DNA from: Bacteroidota bacterium
GTDB lineage: Bacteria; Bacteroidota; Bacteroidia; Bacteroidales; B18-G4
Assembly: GCA_030635045.1 (NCBI GenBank)
Contig: DAOVZP010000004.1
Coordinates: 1-16,590 of the forward strand
Reading direction: 5' to 3'
Length of the DNA: 16,590 nt
The first letter of the stretch is position 1; the number at the start of each line of letters is the position of its first letter. The position numbers and the translations under genes are program-made. Shown in pieces: positions 7,193 through 14,887 of this stretch. The notes under the pieces were generated by a model. The model was not told the DNA's origin, did not search any database, and saw only the letters and a list, made by a program, of their open reading frames with translations.

Positions 7193-7262
7193 AATCAGAT
7201 ATCAGAAATCAGAAATCGAATTCTGAATTCAACCCAAAACTCAACACTCAACACTCAAAACT
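7193..7262 (+). repeat. Composite intergenic repeat, site 2
   Basis: ATATCAGAAATCAGAAATCGAA words (A-block variant) are followed by AACCCAA and then by CTCAACA/CTCAAAA heptamers. It fills the convergent gap between the four-cysteine protein gene and apbE. No stem followed by a T-run typical of a terminator was seen in it. Confidence 0.78.
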
Positions 7263-7273
7263 TCACCTAACAC

Positions 7274-8275
7274 CTATTTAAGAAGCAATTCCTTCATCCC
7301 ATCCGTAGCATAAATCTCAAGGCTGCTATCTTCCCCGGAGTATATAAAGAAAGCTTCAAGCTCATTTTTTGATTCAACGAATTGCTTTGCTTTTTCAAGT
7401 CCCATCACCATGAATGCCGTTGCCCAGGCATCGGCCGTGCCGGCATCGGTTGCGATGACGGAAACACTTAAGAGTGTATGTGTTACCGGGTATCCGGTTT
7501 CCGGATCAATAGTATGGGAATAGCGGATCCCGTCTTCTTCATAGAACTTTCTGTAATTCCCTGAAGTAGCCATTGCACGGTCCTTCAGCTTAATGCTTGC
7601 TTCCAGCCGGCGTTCAGACAGCTCATCTTCTGTTGGTTTTTCAATCCCTACGATCCAGGGGCCCGTGCCCGGTTTCTCACCAATGGCCAAAACCTCGCCG
7701 CCAATATCTATCAGGTAATTCTCAAGTCCTTTTGAGGCCAGGAAATCACCAACCAGATCTACTGAGTATCCTTGTGCAACAGCATTAAAATCAAATTTGA
7801 TCCCGTCTTTCTCCTTTATAATCCTGTCTTCTTCCAGGCTTACATAATGGTAATCTATCAGTGGAAGCAAACTATCGACCAGAGCCTGATCCACTTTCTG
7901 TCTGTCTTCAAAGCCAAAGCCCCAGGCATTAACCAGTGGGCCGATGGTATAATCAAATGCTCCATTGCTTTCCACCGCAACTTTCCTTGCCAGGATATAG
8001 GTATTGATAAATATTGAGTCACATATCACCCCTTCCTCACCATTATTGATTCGTGAAATGACAGATGCCGGTTCCCACATCGAAACCGACATATCAAAGG
8101 CCTCAAGCAATGAATCTATTTGCGGCTGAAAATCCCGCTCGAGATGATCAAAGTAAGTAACCGCATAATATGTTCCCTGAGCCATGCCGCTGAAGCTGAT
8201 CTTCTTGTGCAATTGCCGGGGAGTGCAAGCGAAGATTATGAGGACCAAAATAATTATTGGGAGTACCTTTTTCAT
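7274..8275 (-). CDS. apbE: FAD:protein FMN transferase (ApbE), lipoprotein
   Basis: Transfers FMN from FAD onto a threonine of target proteins, outside the cytoplasmic membrane. The known targets in this setting are NqrB and NqrC. At 333 residues it has the usual size. The N-terminus ends in IIFAC17, a lipobox, so it is probably membrane-anchored. Family motifs: MWEPASVISRIN (66-77), FDYTIGPLVNAWGFG (107-121), DFNAVAQGYSVD (162-173), YLIDIGGEV (187-195), TSGNYRKFYEEDG (237-249), SHTIDPETGYPV (253-264) and the metal-binding DAGTADAWATA (277-287). It lies on the same strand as the nqr operon but is separated from nqrF by two secreted-protein genes and repeat spacers. ATG at 8275 is preceded by TCCTT only, so initiation is of the weak-SD Bacteroidota sort. 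Confidence 0.95.
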   Translation of the reverse strand: MKKVLPIIILVLIIFACTPRQLHKKISFSGMAQGTYYAVTYFDHLERDFQPQIDSLLEAFDMSVSMWEPASVISRINNGEEGVICDSIFINTYILARKVAVESNGAFDYTIGPLVNAWGFGFEDRQKVDQALVDSLLPLIDYHYVSLEEDRIIKEKDGIKFDFNAVAQGYSVDLVGDFLASKGLENYLIDIGGEVLAIGEKPGTGPWIVGIEKPTEDELSERRLEASIKLKDRAMATSGNYRKFYEEDGIRYSHTIDPETGYPVTHTLLSVSVIATDAGTADAWATAFMVMGLEKAKQFVESKNELEAFFIYSGEDSSLEIYATDGMKELLLK

Positions 8276-8345
8276 AAGGATAAATTTACGATAAAAAGAG
8301 ATTCAAAATATGTGCCTGGTGCCCAATATCCAACGCCCCAATTAT

Positions 8346-8370
8346 GCCACAGAGGCACAGAAGCACAGAG
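8346..8370. repeat. Short CACAGAG tandem repeat
   Basis: Three imperfect units, GCCACAGAG, GCACAGAA and GCACAGAG, run from 8346 to 8370 and are followed by ATTCACGG. It sits upstream of apbE, just outside composite repeat site 3. I have a general impression that similar words occur in intergenic DNA of other Bacteroidota, but cannot confirm that here. Confidence 0.75.
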
Positions 8371-8386
8371 ATTCACGGTTGGGAAA

Positions 8387-8458
8387 ATATCGGATATCGA
8401 GTATCGAGTATCAAATATCGAAAATCAACCCAACACTCAAAACTCAAAACTCAAAACT
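8387..8458 (+). repeat. Composite intergenic repeat, site 3
   Basis: ATATCGGATATCGAGTATCGAG words lead through CAACCCAA into CTCAAAA heptamers that stop three bases before the last codon (on the minus strand) of the DUF1566-like gene. The 24 bases at 8431-8454 are identical, in direct orientation, to 10216-10239 on the other side of the two secreted-protein genes. Confidence 0.82.
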
Positions 8459-8460
8459 AA

Positions 8461-9405
8461 TTAAAAAGCCCGAACAGCACGAATATTTTTGCCAGTGACA
8501 TTTAATTTATTGTCAAGAGTTAGCATCCCATCATTGAACCTCACCGTCCATACATAGGTGTTATCGCCCTCGGTAGAACTCCAATAGTGGTGGCTGGATG
8601 TAAAACCTCCTATGGCATTTTGTTGATCATACATGAGTTCCAACTCGTATAAAGTTGGTAAACGCCAGTCGGTAAATTTTTTACCCTCCGTATTATGGTT
8701 AGCTGGGTTACTAATAAAATTTTGTGTTTCAAACCATGTTGAAGTACCGGCATCTTGATCTTGTTTAGCAGCAACCAAACCATGTTTACCATCAGGCGTA
8801 AGATAAAACACATAACCACCCAAATCAGGGTTTAAGCCTATCGGATTACTGTAAAAGGCACTTATTACATCGTTGGTAATATCTATCCCTGTGCCGCCTG
8901 TGTAATCAATTACATTTAATGCTATATCAGCTGTACCGGCTGTTTCAGAATGGTTGGCAAAATCAGCTACTCCTGCTGTATCGGCTGTTATAGCCGTTTC
9001 AGCATATATGGCATAAGGGACCCCCAATAATTGACTTGTAGCTGTAATTGTATAGTTTGTTCCTCCCGTAGGATCAACGTCCGTTTTAATGTAACACTCG
9101 CCATATGCCCAGTAGATCATGGACCACATACCACTCACAAGTGTTCCGCCACCAATTTCAATGCTTATTAAACCATTGGCATTTGTGGTTGGTGTATGCG
9201 TTTCAATATATGCCGTACCGGCACCAACTAAAATACTTACTTGCATGCCAACGATCTGGTTTGTAACCAAATTATCATTTGCATCTCTTATTACCGCCTG
9301 ATAGCTTATTTTTTCAAATGCCTGGGCGAAAATTGGTGAACTGATCAGCAGATTGGCCATTATGATGATTAATACTGCACTTAATTTGTAAATTTTCGTT
9401 TTCAT
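8461..9405 (-). CDS. Secreted DUF1566-like protein with fibre-like N-terminal half
   Basis: A 314-residue exported protein of unknown role. A signal peptide ends near residue 28 (SSPIFAQA). Residues 30-130 (EKISYQAVIRDANDNLVTNQ, then DPTGGTNYTITATSQLLGVPYA) match the conserved head of a large Bacteroidota family of surface proteins. An Ala/Thr-rich stretch with a loose ADTAGVAD rhythm (135-163) and TGGTGIDITNDVIS (169-182) recall trimeric phage-tail-fibre stalks. The C-terminal half is DUF1566/Fib-succ-like: GGYVFYLTPDGKHGLVAA, FTDWRLPTLYELELMYDQ (244-261), HYWSSTE and the final IRAVRAF. No T9SS sorting tail is seen on this protein. It starts 5 bp after the preceding sorting-domain gene, so the pair is co-transcribed. 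Confidence 0.8.
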   Translation of the reverse strand: MKTKIYKLSAVLIIIMANLLISSPIFAQAFEKISYQAVIRDANDNLVTNQIVGMQVSILVGAGTAYIETHTPTTNANGLISIEIGGGTLVSGMWSMIYWAYGECYIKTDVDPTGGTNYTITATSQLLGVPYAIYAETAITADTAGVADFANHSETAGTADIALNVIDYTGGTGIDITNDVISAFYSNPIGLNPDLGGYVFYLTPDGKHGLVAAKQDQDAGTSTWFETQNFISNPANHNTEGKKFTDWRLPTLYELELMYDQQNAIGGFTSSHHYWSSTEGDNTYVWTVRFNDGMLTLDNKLNVTGKNIRAVRAF

Positions 9406-9410
9406 AATAT

Positions 9411-9911
9411 TTAATTTTTAATGATCTTAAATATTTTCATTTCTTTTTGATTATCTGTAATTTTCAGAAAATAACTTGCCGGAACGAGCTTTTCCATTGA
9501 AATAGTGGTTTCCTTGCCGGTGAGTTTTTTGTTTTCGAAAAGATTTCCCTGCATATCGTAAAGCCGATATTCCATTGATTGAATGCTGAGCGAAGTCGAA
9601 GCATCAATTTTCAATGTCAAATGATCTTTTGCAGGATTTGGGTAAGCCTGGCATTCAAGTTTTAATCCTATATCTTCTTCAACTCCTATTATAACTGAAA
9701 TTTCGTAAGGCTGCTGCACACCTTCAGCTACAGAGTAGCCGTTTGTTCCGGTAGAAGTGGTGTATGTCACCTGTCCGACGGAATGGCTTATTGAGCCTCC
9801 GCTACCGGATCCGTCACCACCTGCAGCAAGTACTGCTTCCTGAGCCTGTAATCCCGCCAGTCCAAGTCCTGTCAAGAGTATTGCACTTAATAATAGCTTT
9901 TTGTATTGCAT
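9411..9911 (-). CDS. Short secreted protein with type IX secretion sorting domain
   Basis: A 166-residue protein with a signal peptide (1-23, ending GLQAQ), a glycine/serine-rich head (AAGGDGSGSGGSISHSVGQV, 29-48) and a C-terminal T9SS type A sorting domain. The domain starts at YPNP (90-93) in CQAYPNPAKDHLTLKI and contains YRLYDMQGNLFENKKL and a closing KIFKIIK strand. Such tails direct passage through the outer membrane by the Por/T9SS machine, after which the tail is usually removed. Only about 65 residues are left as mature protein between signal and tail, ending VAEGVQQPYEI, a head widespread in Bacteroidota. It is followed after 5 bp by the DUF1566-like gene. The function is unknown. 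Confidence 0.85.
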   Translation of the reverse strand: MQYKKLLLSAILLTGLGLAGLQAQEAVLAAGGDGSGSGGSISHSVGQVTYTTSTGTNGYSVAEGVQQPYEISVIIGVEEDIGLKLECQAYPNPAKDHLTLKIDASTSLSIQSMEYRLYDMQGNLFENKKLTGKETTISMEKLVPASYFLKITDNQKEMKIFKIIKN

Positions 9912-9984
9912 AAATAACCTCCATTATTAATGGTTAATAATAATTTAATGAGTGTTGCTTTGTTAATACGTTTGGTCAGATACC

Positions 9985-10005
9985 GGCGGTATGGGCATTA
10001 CCGCC
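9985..10005. promoter_or_regulatory. GC-rich hairpin upstream of the sorting-domain gene
   Basis: GGCGGTA (9985-9991) and TACCGCC (9999-10005) make a perfect 7-bp stem around TGGGCAT. It stands out in an A/T-rich spacer, 74 bp upstream of the ATG at 9911. No T-run follows on either strand. It may be a leader structure or an operator for the two secreted-protein genes. Confidence 0.4.
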
Positions 10006-10110
10006 AAATTTGAGTTTTTATCCGAACTAAGATACGAAAAAAATGGATATGAAACGCTGAAAATGTTTATACCAAAACTGGAAGAAAAAGAGGTTGTAAT
10101 AAGTGCCTAA
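9991..10110 (+). CDS. Possible 39-residue ORF opposite the secreted-protein operon
   Basis: The frame MGITAKFEFLSELRYEKNGY... to ...EEKEVVISA is open from 9967 to a TAA at 10108-10110, with ATG at 9991. Its composition looks protein-like (mixed charged and hydrophobic residues). TACGTTTG at 9967-9974 is an exact TAnnTTTG box in the right direction, but there is no -33 box at the right distance and no Shine-Dalgarno. A frame this short can be open by chance, so it may equally be a gene remnant or nothing. It lies in the 387-bp gap 9912-10298, which otherwise holds only a hairpin, repeats and the nqrF terminator. Confidence 0.2.
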   Translation: MGITAKFEFLSELRYEKNGYETLKMFIPKLEEKEVVISA

Positions 10111-10122
10111 TTGAATGATGAT

Positions 10123-10243
10123 ATCCAAATGATTACTGATTAATGGAGATTGATAAGGATGAATGAGTAATGATGACAGATGAATTAATCTATAACTTAT
10201 AACTTAACACTAACTCAACACTCAAAACTCAAAACTCAACACT
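10123..10243 (+). repeat. Spacer repeat downstream of nqrF, related to an inverted copy beyond nqrA
   Basis: ATCCAAATGATTA (10123-10135) and TGGAGATTGATA (10144-10155) are followed by AACTTAACACTAACTCAA (10201-10218) and CTCAAAA/CTCAACA heptamers to 10243. The same words in the same order occur inverted at 16362-16521, upstream of nqrA. It lies between the nqrF terminator and the secreted-protein genes. Confidence 0.75.
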
Positions 10244-10277
10244 AAAAAACCTCACCGAAGAGTTTACGATGAGGTTT
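10244..10277 (-). terminator. Terminator of the nqr operon
   Basis: Read on the minus strand, AAACCTCA (10277-10270) pairs with TGAGGTTT (10254-10247) around a 15-nt loop, and the second arm runs into TTTTTT ending at 10244. On the plus strand the same hairpin is followed by TTTAAGTTTTTT, so it may work both ways. A further copy of the upstream arm overlaps the nqrF stop codon at 10290-10300. Confidence 0.85.
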
Positions 10278-10298
10278 AAGTTTTTTATGTGAGGTTTT

Positions 10299-11552
10299 TT
10301 ATCCCCCAAAGTCATCAAATGCGATCATCTCTTCCGGCACGCCGTAGTCATCAAGCATTTTCAGCACGGCATCGTTCATCATGGGCGGCCCGCAGAGATA
10401 GTATTCGATCTCTTCCGGCTCGGGATGGTTCTTCAGGTATTCATCCATCACTATCTGGTGAATGAAGCCGGTATATCCTTCCCACTTATCTTCAGGTACC
10501 GGCTCTGACAGCCCGATATTGAATTTGAAGTTAGGATTTTCTTCTTCTAGTTTAATAAACTCGTCTACATAGAAAAGCTCCCTCAATGAACGTCCTCCGT
10601 ACCAGAAGGTAGATTTGCGGTTTGTTTTCTTTGTTTTATAAAGGTCGAAGATATGTGAGCGCATGGGCGCCATGCCGGCACCACCGCCGATAAACATCAT
10701 TTCCTTATCCGTATCCTTGATGAAGAACTCCCCGTAAGGGCCTGAGATCGTTATCTTGTCGCCCGGCTTTCTCGAGAAGATGAATGATGAACAAATTCCG
10801 GGGTTCACCTTCATAAAGCCACCTGATTTCCTGTCGAAAGGAGGTGTGGCAATACGGATGTTGAGCATTATAATATTATTCTCAGCCGGGTAGTTAGCCA
10901 TGGAGTATGCCCGGAAGATCGGCTCAGGATTCTTCATCTGAAGATCCCACATCTTGAACTTGTCCCAGTCTTCTCTGTATTCCTCATCGACATCCATGTC
11001 CTTATAGTCCACTGTGATCTTAGGTACATCGATCTGGATATAACCACCTGATCTGAAGTCGAGGGTTTCGCCCTCCGGCAGCTTAACAACGAATTCCTTG
11101 ATAAAGGTGGCCACATTGCGGTTGGAAACCACTTCGCATTCCCATTTTTTAATACCGAAGATCTCCGGCGGGATGGCAATGCTCATGTCTTCCTTCACCT
11201 TCACCTGGCATCCCAGGCGCCAATCATTCTTTGCCTCCTTGCGAGTAAAATATCCAACCTCGGTAGGCAGGATCGAGCCACCACCTTCAAACACCTGGCA
11301 CTTACACATGGCACAGGTACCTCCACCACCGCATGCAGAAGGAAGAAATATCTTTTCTGCCGAGAGGGTAGATAAGATTGTTGAACCCGGGTTCACAACC
11401 AGTTTTTTCTCATCATTTATGGTCAGTGTGACCTCTCCCTGCGGGGTAAGTTTTTTCCTGGCATAAAGCAGCATGGCTACCAGGAACATGATCACCAGGA
11501 GGAAGATGATGATACTTGCTATAATTACTTGTCCTATTCCGACTAAAAGCAT
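10299..11552 (-). CDS. nqrF: Na+-translocating NADH:quinone reductase subunit F
   Basis: The electron entry subunit: takes hydride from cytoplasmic NADH onto FAD and passes electrons to a 2Fe-2S cluster. A membrane anchor covers about 5-30. The plant-type ferredoxin domain (about 38-130) has ligands C74, C80 and C83 in [16 protein letters not shown], and C115 in RLGCQV. The FAD domain shows RAYSMANYP (214-222) and the NADH domain [16 protein letters not shown] (286-301), YLCGPPMM (385-392) and the terminal FDDFGG. Length 417 fits the family (about 407-425). It is the last gene of the operon, 26 bp after nqrE, and is followed at once by the terminator. Confidence 0.98.
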   Translation of the reverse strand: MLLVGIGQVIIASIIIFLLVIMFLVAMLLYARKKLTPQGEVTLTINDEKKLVVNPGSTILSTLSAEKIFLPSACGGGGTCAMCKCQVFEGGGSILPTEVGYFTRKEAKNDWRLGCQVKVKEDMSIAIPPEIFGIKKWECEVVSNRNVATFIKEFVVKLPEGETLDFRSGGYIQIDVPKITVDYKDMDVDEEYREDWDKFKMWDLQMKNPEPIFRAYSMANYPAENNIIMLNIRIATPPFDRKSGGFMKVNPGICSSFIFSRKPGDKITISGPYGEFFIKDTDKEMMFIGGGAGMAPMRSHIFDLYKTKKTNRKSTFWYGGRSLRELFYVDEFIKLEEENPNFKFNIGLSEPVPEDKWEGYTGFIHQIVMDEYLKNHPEPEEIEYYLCGPPMMNDAVLKMLDDYGVPEEMIAFDDFGG

Positions 11553-11578
11553 CTTTATACTTTTTTAATAATTTTCTA

Positions 11579-12196
11579 TTAAAGTTGAATTCCCATAAAC
11601 ATCATAAAGGCCATACCCATGAGGCCGGTTATGATAAATGTAATGCCCAGTCCGCGCAGCGGGGCAGGCACGTTCGAATAACGGATCTTTTCGCGGATGG
11701 CTGCAATACCAACGATGGCAATGAACCAGCCCACTCCTGAGCCAAGCCCGAAAGATGTTGCTTCCGCAATGCTCTGATATTCCCTTTCCTGCATGAAGAG
11801 TGAACCACCAAGGATGGCACAGTTCACAGCGATCAGGGGGAGAAAGATACCCAGTGATGAATAGAGTGCCGGTGAGAACTTTTCGATGACCATCTCCACA
11901 AGCTGTACCATGGAGGCGATCACGGCTATGAACATGATGAATGAAAGAAAGCTCAGGTCAACATCTATGAAGCTTGCATCCAGCCAGGTCAATGCGCCCG
12001 GAGCAAGCAGATATTCATTCAGCAGATAGTCGACCGGCACGGTGATCCCCAAAACGAAGATCACTGCAATACCCAGTCCGACAGATGTTTTTACTGTCTT
12101 CGACACGGCAAGATAGGAACACATACCAAGAAAGTATGCGAACACCATGTTGTCGATGAAGATGGACTTTATAAATATGTTAACAAGTTCCTGCAT
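11579..12196 (-). CDS. nqrE: Na+-translocating NADH:quinone reductase subunit E
   Basis: A hydrophobic subunit of 205 residues with about six membrane helices, homologous to NqrD with inverted topology. Together they hold an iron centre in the middle of the membrane. The two ligand cysteines are C26 in [13 protein letters not shown] and C126 in [12 protein letters not shown] loop at about 60-80 ([20 protein letters not shown]) is somewhat longer than in the Vibrio protein, which moves the second cysteine from about 120 to 126. Other family features: [15 protein letters not shown] and [16 protein letters not shown]. It lies 19 bp after nqrD and 26 bp before nqrF. Confidence 0.97.
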   Translation of the reverse strand: MQELVNIFIKSIFIDNMVFAYFLGMCSYLAVSKTVKTSVGLGIAVIFVLGITVPVDYLLNEYLLAPGALTWLDASFIDVDLSFLSFIMFIAVIASMVQLVEMVIEKFSPALYSSLGIFLPLIAVNCAILGGSLFMQEREYQSIAEATSFGLGSGVGWFIAIVGIAAIREKIRYSNVPAPLRGLGITFIITGLMGMAFMMFMGIQL

Positions 12197-12215
12197 AATG
12201 ATATGCTGTTAAATT

Positions 12216-12881
12216 TTAATTTTCTTCAATAAGTTCTGTATCCTTTTTACGCTGCACCCATATGATCACACCCACGGTGATAAGTGCCATCGGGGGGAGG
12301 ATCATCATCCCGTTATTGGAATAAAATCCACCATTGTCGATGTACCAGCTACTGGGAATCACGGCATAGCCCCAGATGGTACCGGAACCAAGAAGCTCAC
12401 GGAAAAAGGCCACCACTATCAGTATCCAGCCATATCCCCAGGCATTGCCAATACCATCCAGGAAGGACGGCCATACTTTATTAGCCATGGCAAAAGCTTC
12501 GAAACGGCCCATTATGATACAGTTGGTAATGATCAGCCCGACAAATACCGACAGCTGCTTGCTCACGTCGTAAGCAAAAGCTTTCAATACCTGGTCGACG
12601 AGGATCACAAGTGCTGCGATCACCACAAGCTGTACAATGATCCTGATCCTTGGCGGGATAGTATTCCTGAGTGCTGCGATGACTACATTTCCTATACCCA
12701 TCACCGCCATCACAGAGATGGCCATGACGAATGCCGGTTCAAGCTTGGCTGTTACGGCAAGTGCTGAACAAATACCCAACACCTGTACTGTGATGGGGTT
12801 TTCCCGGCCCAATGGCGTAGTGAGCAGCTTTCTGTACTTTGGAGAGAACAATGGTTCCCTTTCTGTTTTTTCTGTACTCAT
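12216..12881 (-). CDS. nqrD: Na+-translocating NADH:quinone reductase subunit D
   Basis: The partner of NqrE in the membrane iron centre; 221 residues with about six helices. Ligand cysteines are C38 in [12 protein letters not shown] and C121 in [26 protein letters not shown] and the later [21 protein letters not shown] stretch (130-150) are characteristic, as is FFRELLGSG (159-167). The N-terminal 25 residues are polar and contain the [13 protein letters not shown] segment. It starts 3 bp after the nqrC stop, so translation is likely coupled. Confidence 0.97.
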   Translation of the reverse strand: MSTEKTEREPLFSPKYRKLLTTPLGRENPITVQVLGICSALAVTAKLEPAFVMAISVMAVMGIGNVVIAALRNTIPPRIRIIVQLVVIAALVILVDQVLKAFAYDVSKQLSVFVGLIITNCIIMGRFEAFAMANKVWPSFLDGIGNAWGYGWILIVVAFFRELLGSGTIWGYAVIPSSWYIDNGGFYSNNGMMILPPMALITVGVIIWVQRKKDTELIEEN

Positions 12882-12884
12882 ATC

Positions 12885-13625
12885 TTATTGCTGGCTTTTA
12901 AAATATGCAACATAATTTTCTAAACAATTCTCTAACATTTTGGTGACAGCATCACTGGTGATGGTACCACCGGAAATGGCATCTACACCATGGATCCTTG
13001 CGTCGGCAGGCATAGTTCCCACTCCACCCTTTTTAACGGTGATGGAAACGAACTGCCCCTGCTCATTGAAGATGGTCTTACCAAGAAACTGCAAGGCAAA
13101 GCCCCTGTCGGAGATCTCAGCTCCCAGCCCCGGAGTTTCCTTGTCGTTCCCAAATTCAGCACCATAAATGGTGCTCATGTCGGCTTTCAGGGAAATATTG
13201 CCATAGATCGGCCCCCACAATCCTTTACCCAGCAGAGGTATGATAAATATTTTACCACTATCTGTCTCGGCCATATAAAGGGGTACCTTGTATGGGTTTT
13301 CCTGCCTTTTATTATAAAGTTCCTTTTTAAGGTTAAGGTCAAATGCCCTGTCGTTGCCATCAGTAAGCTGGCCTTTCGAAAACCTGCCTGTCACCTTTCC
13401 ATCCTGATCGATCACCAGTTCTTCGAGGATGACCTGATCGAATAAAGTTTCAGCATTTTCGGTGTTTGCCTTAATATCAGCCGCCAAAAGGACCCCCTGA
13501 ATCTTGGCGATGGCAATATTTCTTTCCTGGTATGGCTTCAGCACCATGGCAGCCGTCGATAAGATCGCTGCTACTATGATCACCATCACCGAGGAGTAAA
13601 TAAAAATGTACCTGTTAGTAAACAT
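12885..13625 (-). CDS. nqrC: Na+-translocating NADH:quinone reductase subunit C
   Basis: Carries a covalently bound FMN on its periplasmic domain and passes electrons from the membrane iron centre towards NqrB. 246 residues: one N-terminal helix (about 7-29), then a periplasmic FMN-binding domain. The flavinylation site is D215-A-I-S-G-G-T221, with T221 the expected FMN acceptor. ETPGLGAEISD (163-173) and GKGLWGPIYG (133-142) are the other family hallmarks. The motif has Gly where the commonest form has Ala (SGAT); I believe this is usual in Bacteroidota. It lies 35 bp after nqrB. Confidence 0.97.
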   Translation of the reverse strand: MFTNRYIFIYSSVMVIIVAAILSTAAMVLKPYQERNIAIAKIQGVLLAADIKANTENAETLFDQVILEELVIDQDGKVTGRFSKGQLTDGNDRAFDLNLKKELYNKRQENPYKVPLYMAETDSGKIFIIPLLGKGLWGPIYGNISLKADMSTIYGAEFGNDKETPGLGAEISDRGFALQFLGKTIFNEQGQFVSITVKKGGVGTMPADARIHGVDAISGGTITSDAVTKMLENCLENYVAYFKSQQ

Positions 13626-13660
13626 GGATTAATTCTTATATTGTTTCAATCTTTAATTTC

Positions 13661-14842
13661 TTATTCTGCAGTCTCTACTACTGCCCACCTTTTCCTTCTT
13701 CTTTTTATGTTCACCTGGATCACGTAGTGATCAATCAGCGGAGCGAACACATTCATGAGCAGGATGGCAAGCATCATGCCCTCCGGATACGCCGGGTTGA
13801 TCACCCTCACCATTATCGCAAAGAAGCCAATGAGGAAGCCGTAAATATATTTTCCTTTTTTTGTTTGTGAAGCAGTGACCGGGTCGGTGGCCATAAATAC
13901 CGCACCGAAAGCAAATCCTCCCATTACCATATGATCCAGGGGTGAGATCTGCATGTATGCAGTAGATCCTGTAAGGTTAAAAATGTAACCCATCAGCAGT
14001 CCGCCGGCAAATACCGACAGCATGATGCGCCAGCTGGCCATTCCGGTAAAAATAAGAATAACAGCCCCGAGAAGGATGGCCAATGTTGACGTTTCACCGA
14101 TAGAACCCGGCAAAAAGCCATAGAACATGTCCATGGTGTCGGGAAGTGTGAGAGAGCTACCCGGAGTGGTGGTACTTGCAAGCGCATCACCCAGCGGGGT
14201 AGCACCTGAAACGGCATCGCCCTGGTCAGTGATCCATACCTTGTCGCCTGACATATTTTTCGGATAGGCAAAAAACAGGAATGCCCTGGCAGTAAGCGCC
14301 GGGTTCAATATGTTCATGCCTGTACCTCCAAATACTTCCTTGCCAAAGATCACGGCAAAGATCGTTGCCACGGCAACCATCCATAAGGGAACATCAGGTG
14401 GCATGATAAGCGGTATCAGTATGCCGCTGACAAGGAAGCCTTCTGCAACTTCATGTCCGCGGATCTGGGCAAAAACAAATTCGGTACCCAATCCGGCCAC
14501 ATATGCCACTACAATGAGTGGGAACAATACCAGGAATCCATGCCAGAGGTTGGGCCACAAGCCAGACAACCAGTCAATCTCATTTACTCCCACAGAAAGG
14601 TTATGCTGATAACCAATATTCCACATCCCAAAAAGAAGGGCAGGAACCAAAGCCAGCACCACAACGATCATTGTTCGTTTCGAGTCGTTGGCATCGCGGA
14701 TGTGACTACCGATACTTGTTACCCTGTTGGGGACATAGAGGAAAGATTCGAAAGCTTCGAATGTAGAATGAAGCTTTTCAAACTTCCCCCCTTTTTCAAA
14801 CCGGGGTTTTATCTTGTCAAGAAAGTTTCTGAGTGCTTTCAT
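13661..14842 (-). CDS. nqrB: Na+-translocating NADH:quinone reductase subunit B
   Basis: The large membrane subunit (393 residues, about ten helices) that holds a covalent FMN, probably riboflavin as well, and the main Na+ path; quinone is reduced at its interface with NqrA. The FMN acceptor is T215 in D209-AVSGATPLG. Other marks: GFLVSGILIPLIMPPDVPLW (135-154), VFGGTGMNILNPALTARAF (170-188), PLDHMVMGGFAFGAVFMATD (301-320) and the stop-proximal basic tail KRRRKRW. The long N-terminal cytoplasmic segment before helix 1 (about 57 residues) is normal. It starts 45 bp after nqrA ends. Confidence 0.98.
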   Translation of the reverse strand: MKALRNFLDKIKPRFEKGGKFEKLHSTFEAFESFLYVPNRVTSIGSHIRDANDSKRTMIVVVLALVPALLFGMWNIGYQHNLSVGVNEIDWLSGLWPNLWHGFLVLFPLIVVAYVAGLGTEFVFAQIRGHEVAEGFLVSGILIPLIMPPDVPLWMVAVATIFAVIFGKEVFGGTGMNILNPALTARAFLFFAYPKNMSGDKVWITDQGDAVSGATPLGDALASTTTPGSSLTLPDTMDMFYGFLPGSIGETSTLAILLGAVILIFTGMASWRIMLSVFAGGLLMGYIFNLTGSTAYMQISPLDHMVMGGFAFGAVFMATDPVTASQTKKGKYIYGFLIGFFAIMVRVINPAYPEGMMLAILLMNVFAPLIDHYVIQVNIKRRRKRWAVVETAE

Positions 14843-14887
14843 TGAAATTATATATGATTATACTTTATTGTTTCTTCTCAATTATTA

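Noticed and set aside
8281..8307. Promoter for apbE (TTTTG and TAAATTTA on the minus strand)
   Set aside because: The spacer is only about 15 nt and the predicted transcript start would fall at the ATG itself.
10027..10034. -7 box TATCTTAG for the sorting-domain gene on the minus strand
   Set aside because: Seven of eight positions fit, but no -33 box lies at a fitting distance; too weak to list as a feature.
12990..13445. 151-residue open frame on the + strand inside nqrC
   Set aside because: It is antisense to a fully recognisable nqrC with all its motifs; the frame is a shadow of its codon usage. The same applies to other long frames opposite nqrB, nqrD, nqrF and the S41 gene.
14843..14887. 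Break in the nqr operon between nqrA and nqrB
   Set aside because: The 45-bp gap has no terminator hairpin and the gene order is canonical, so the six genes are taken as one operon.
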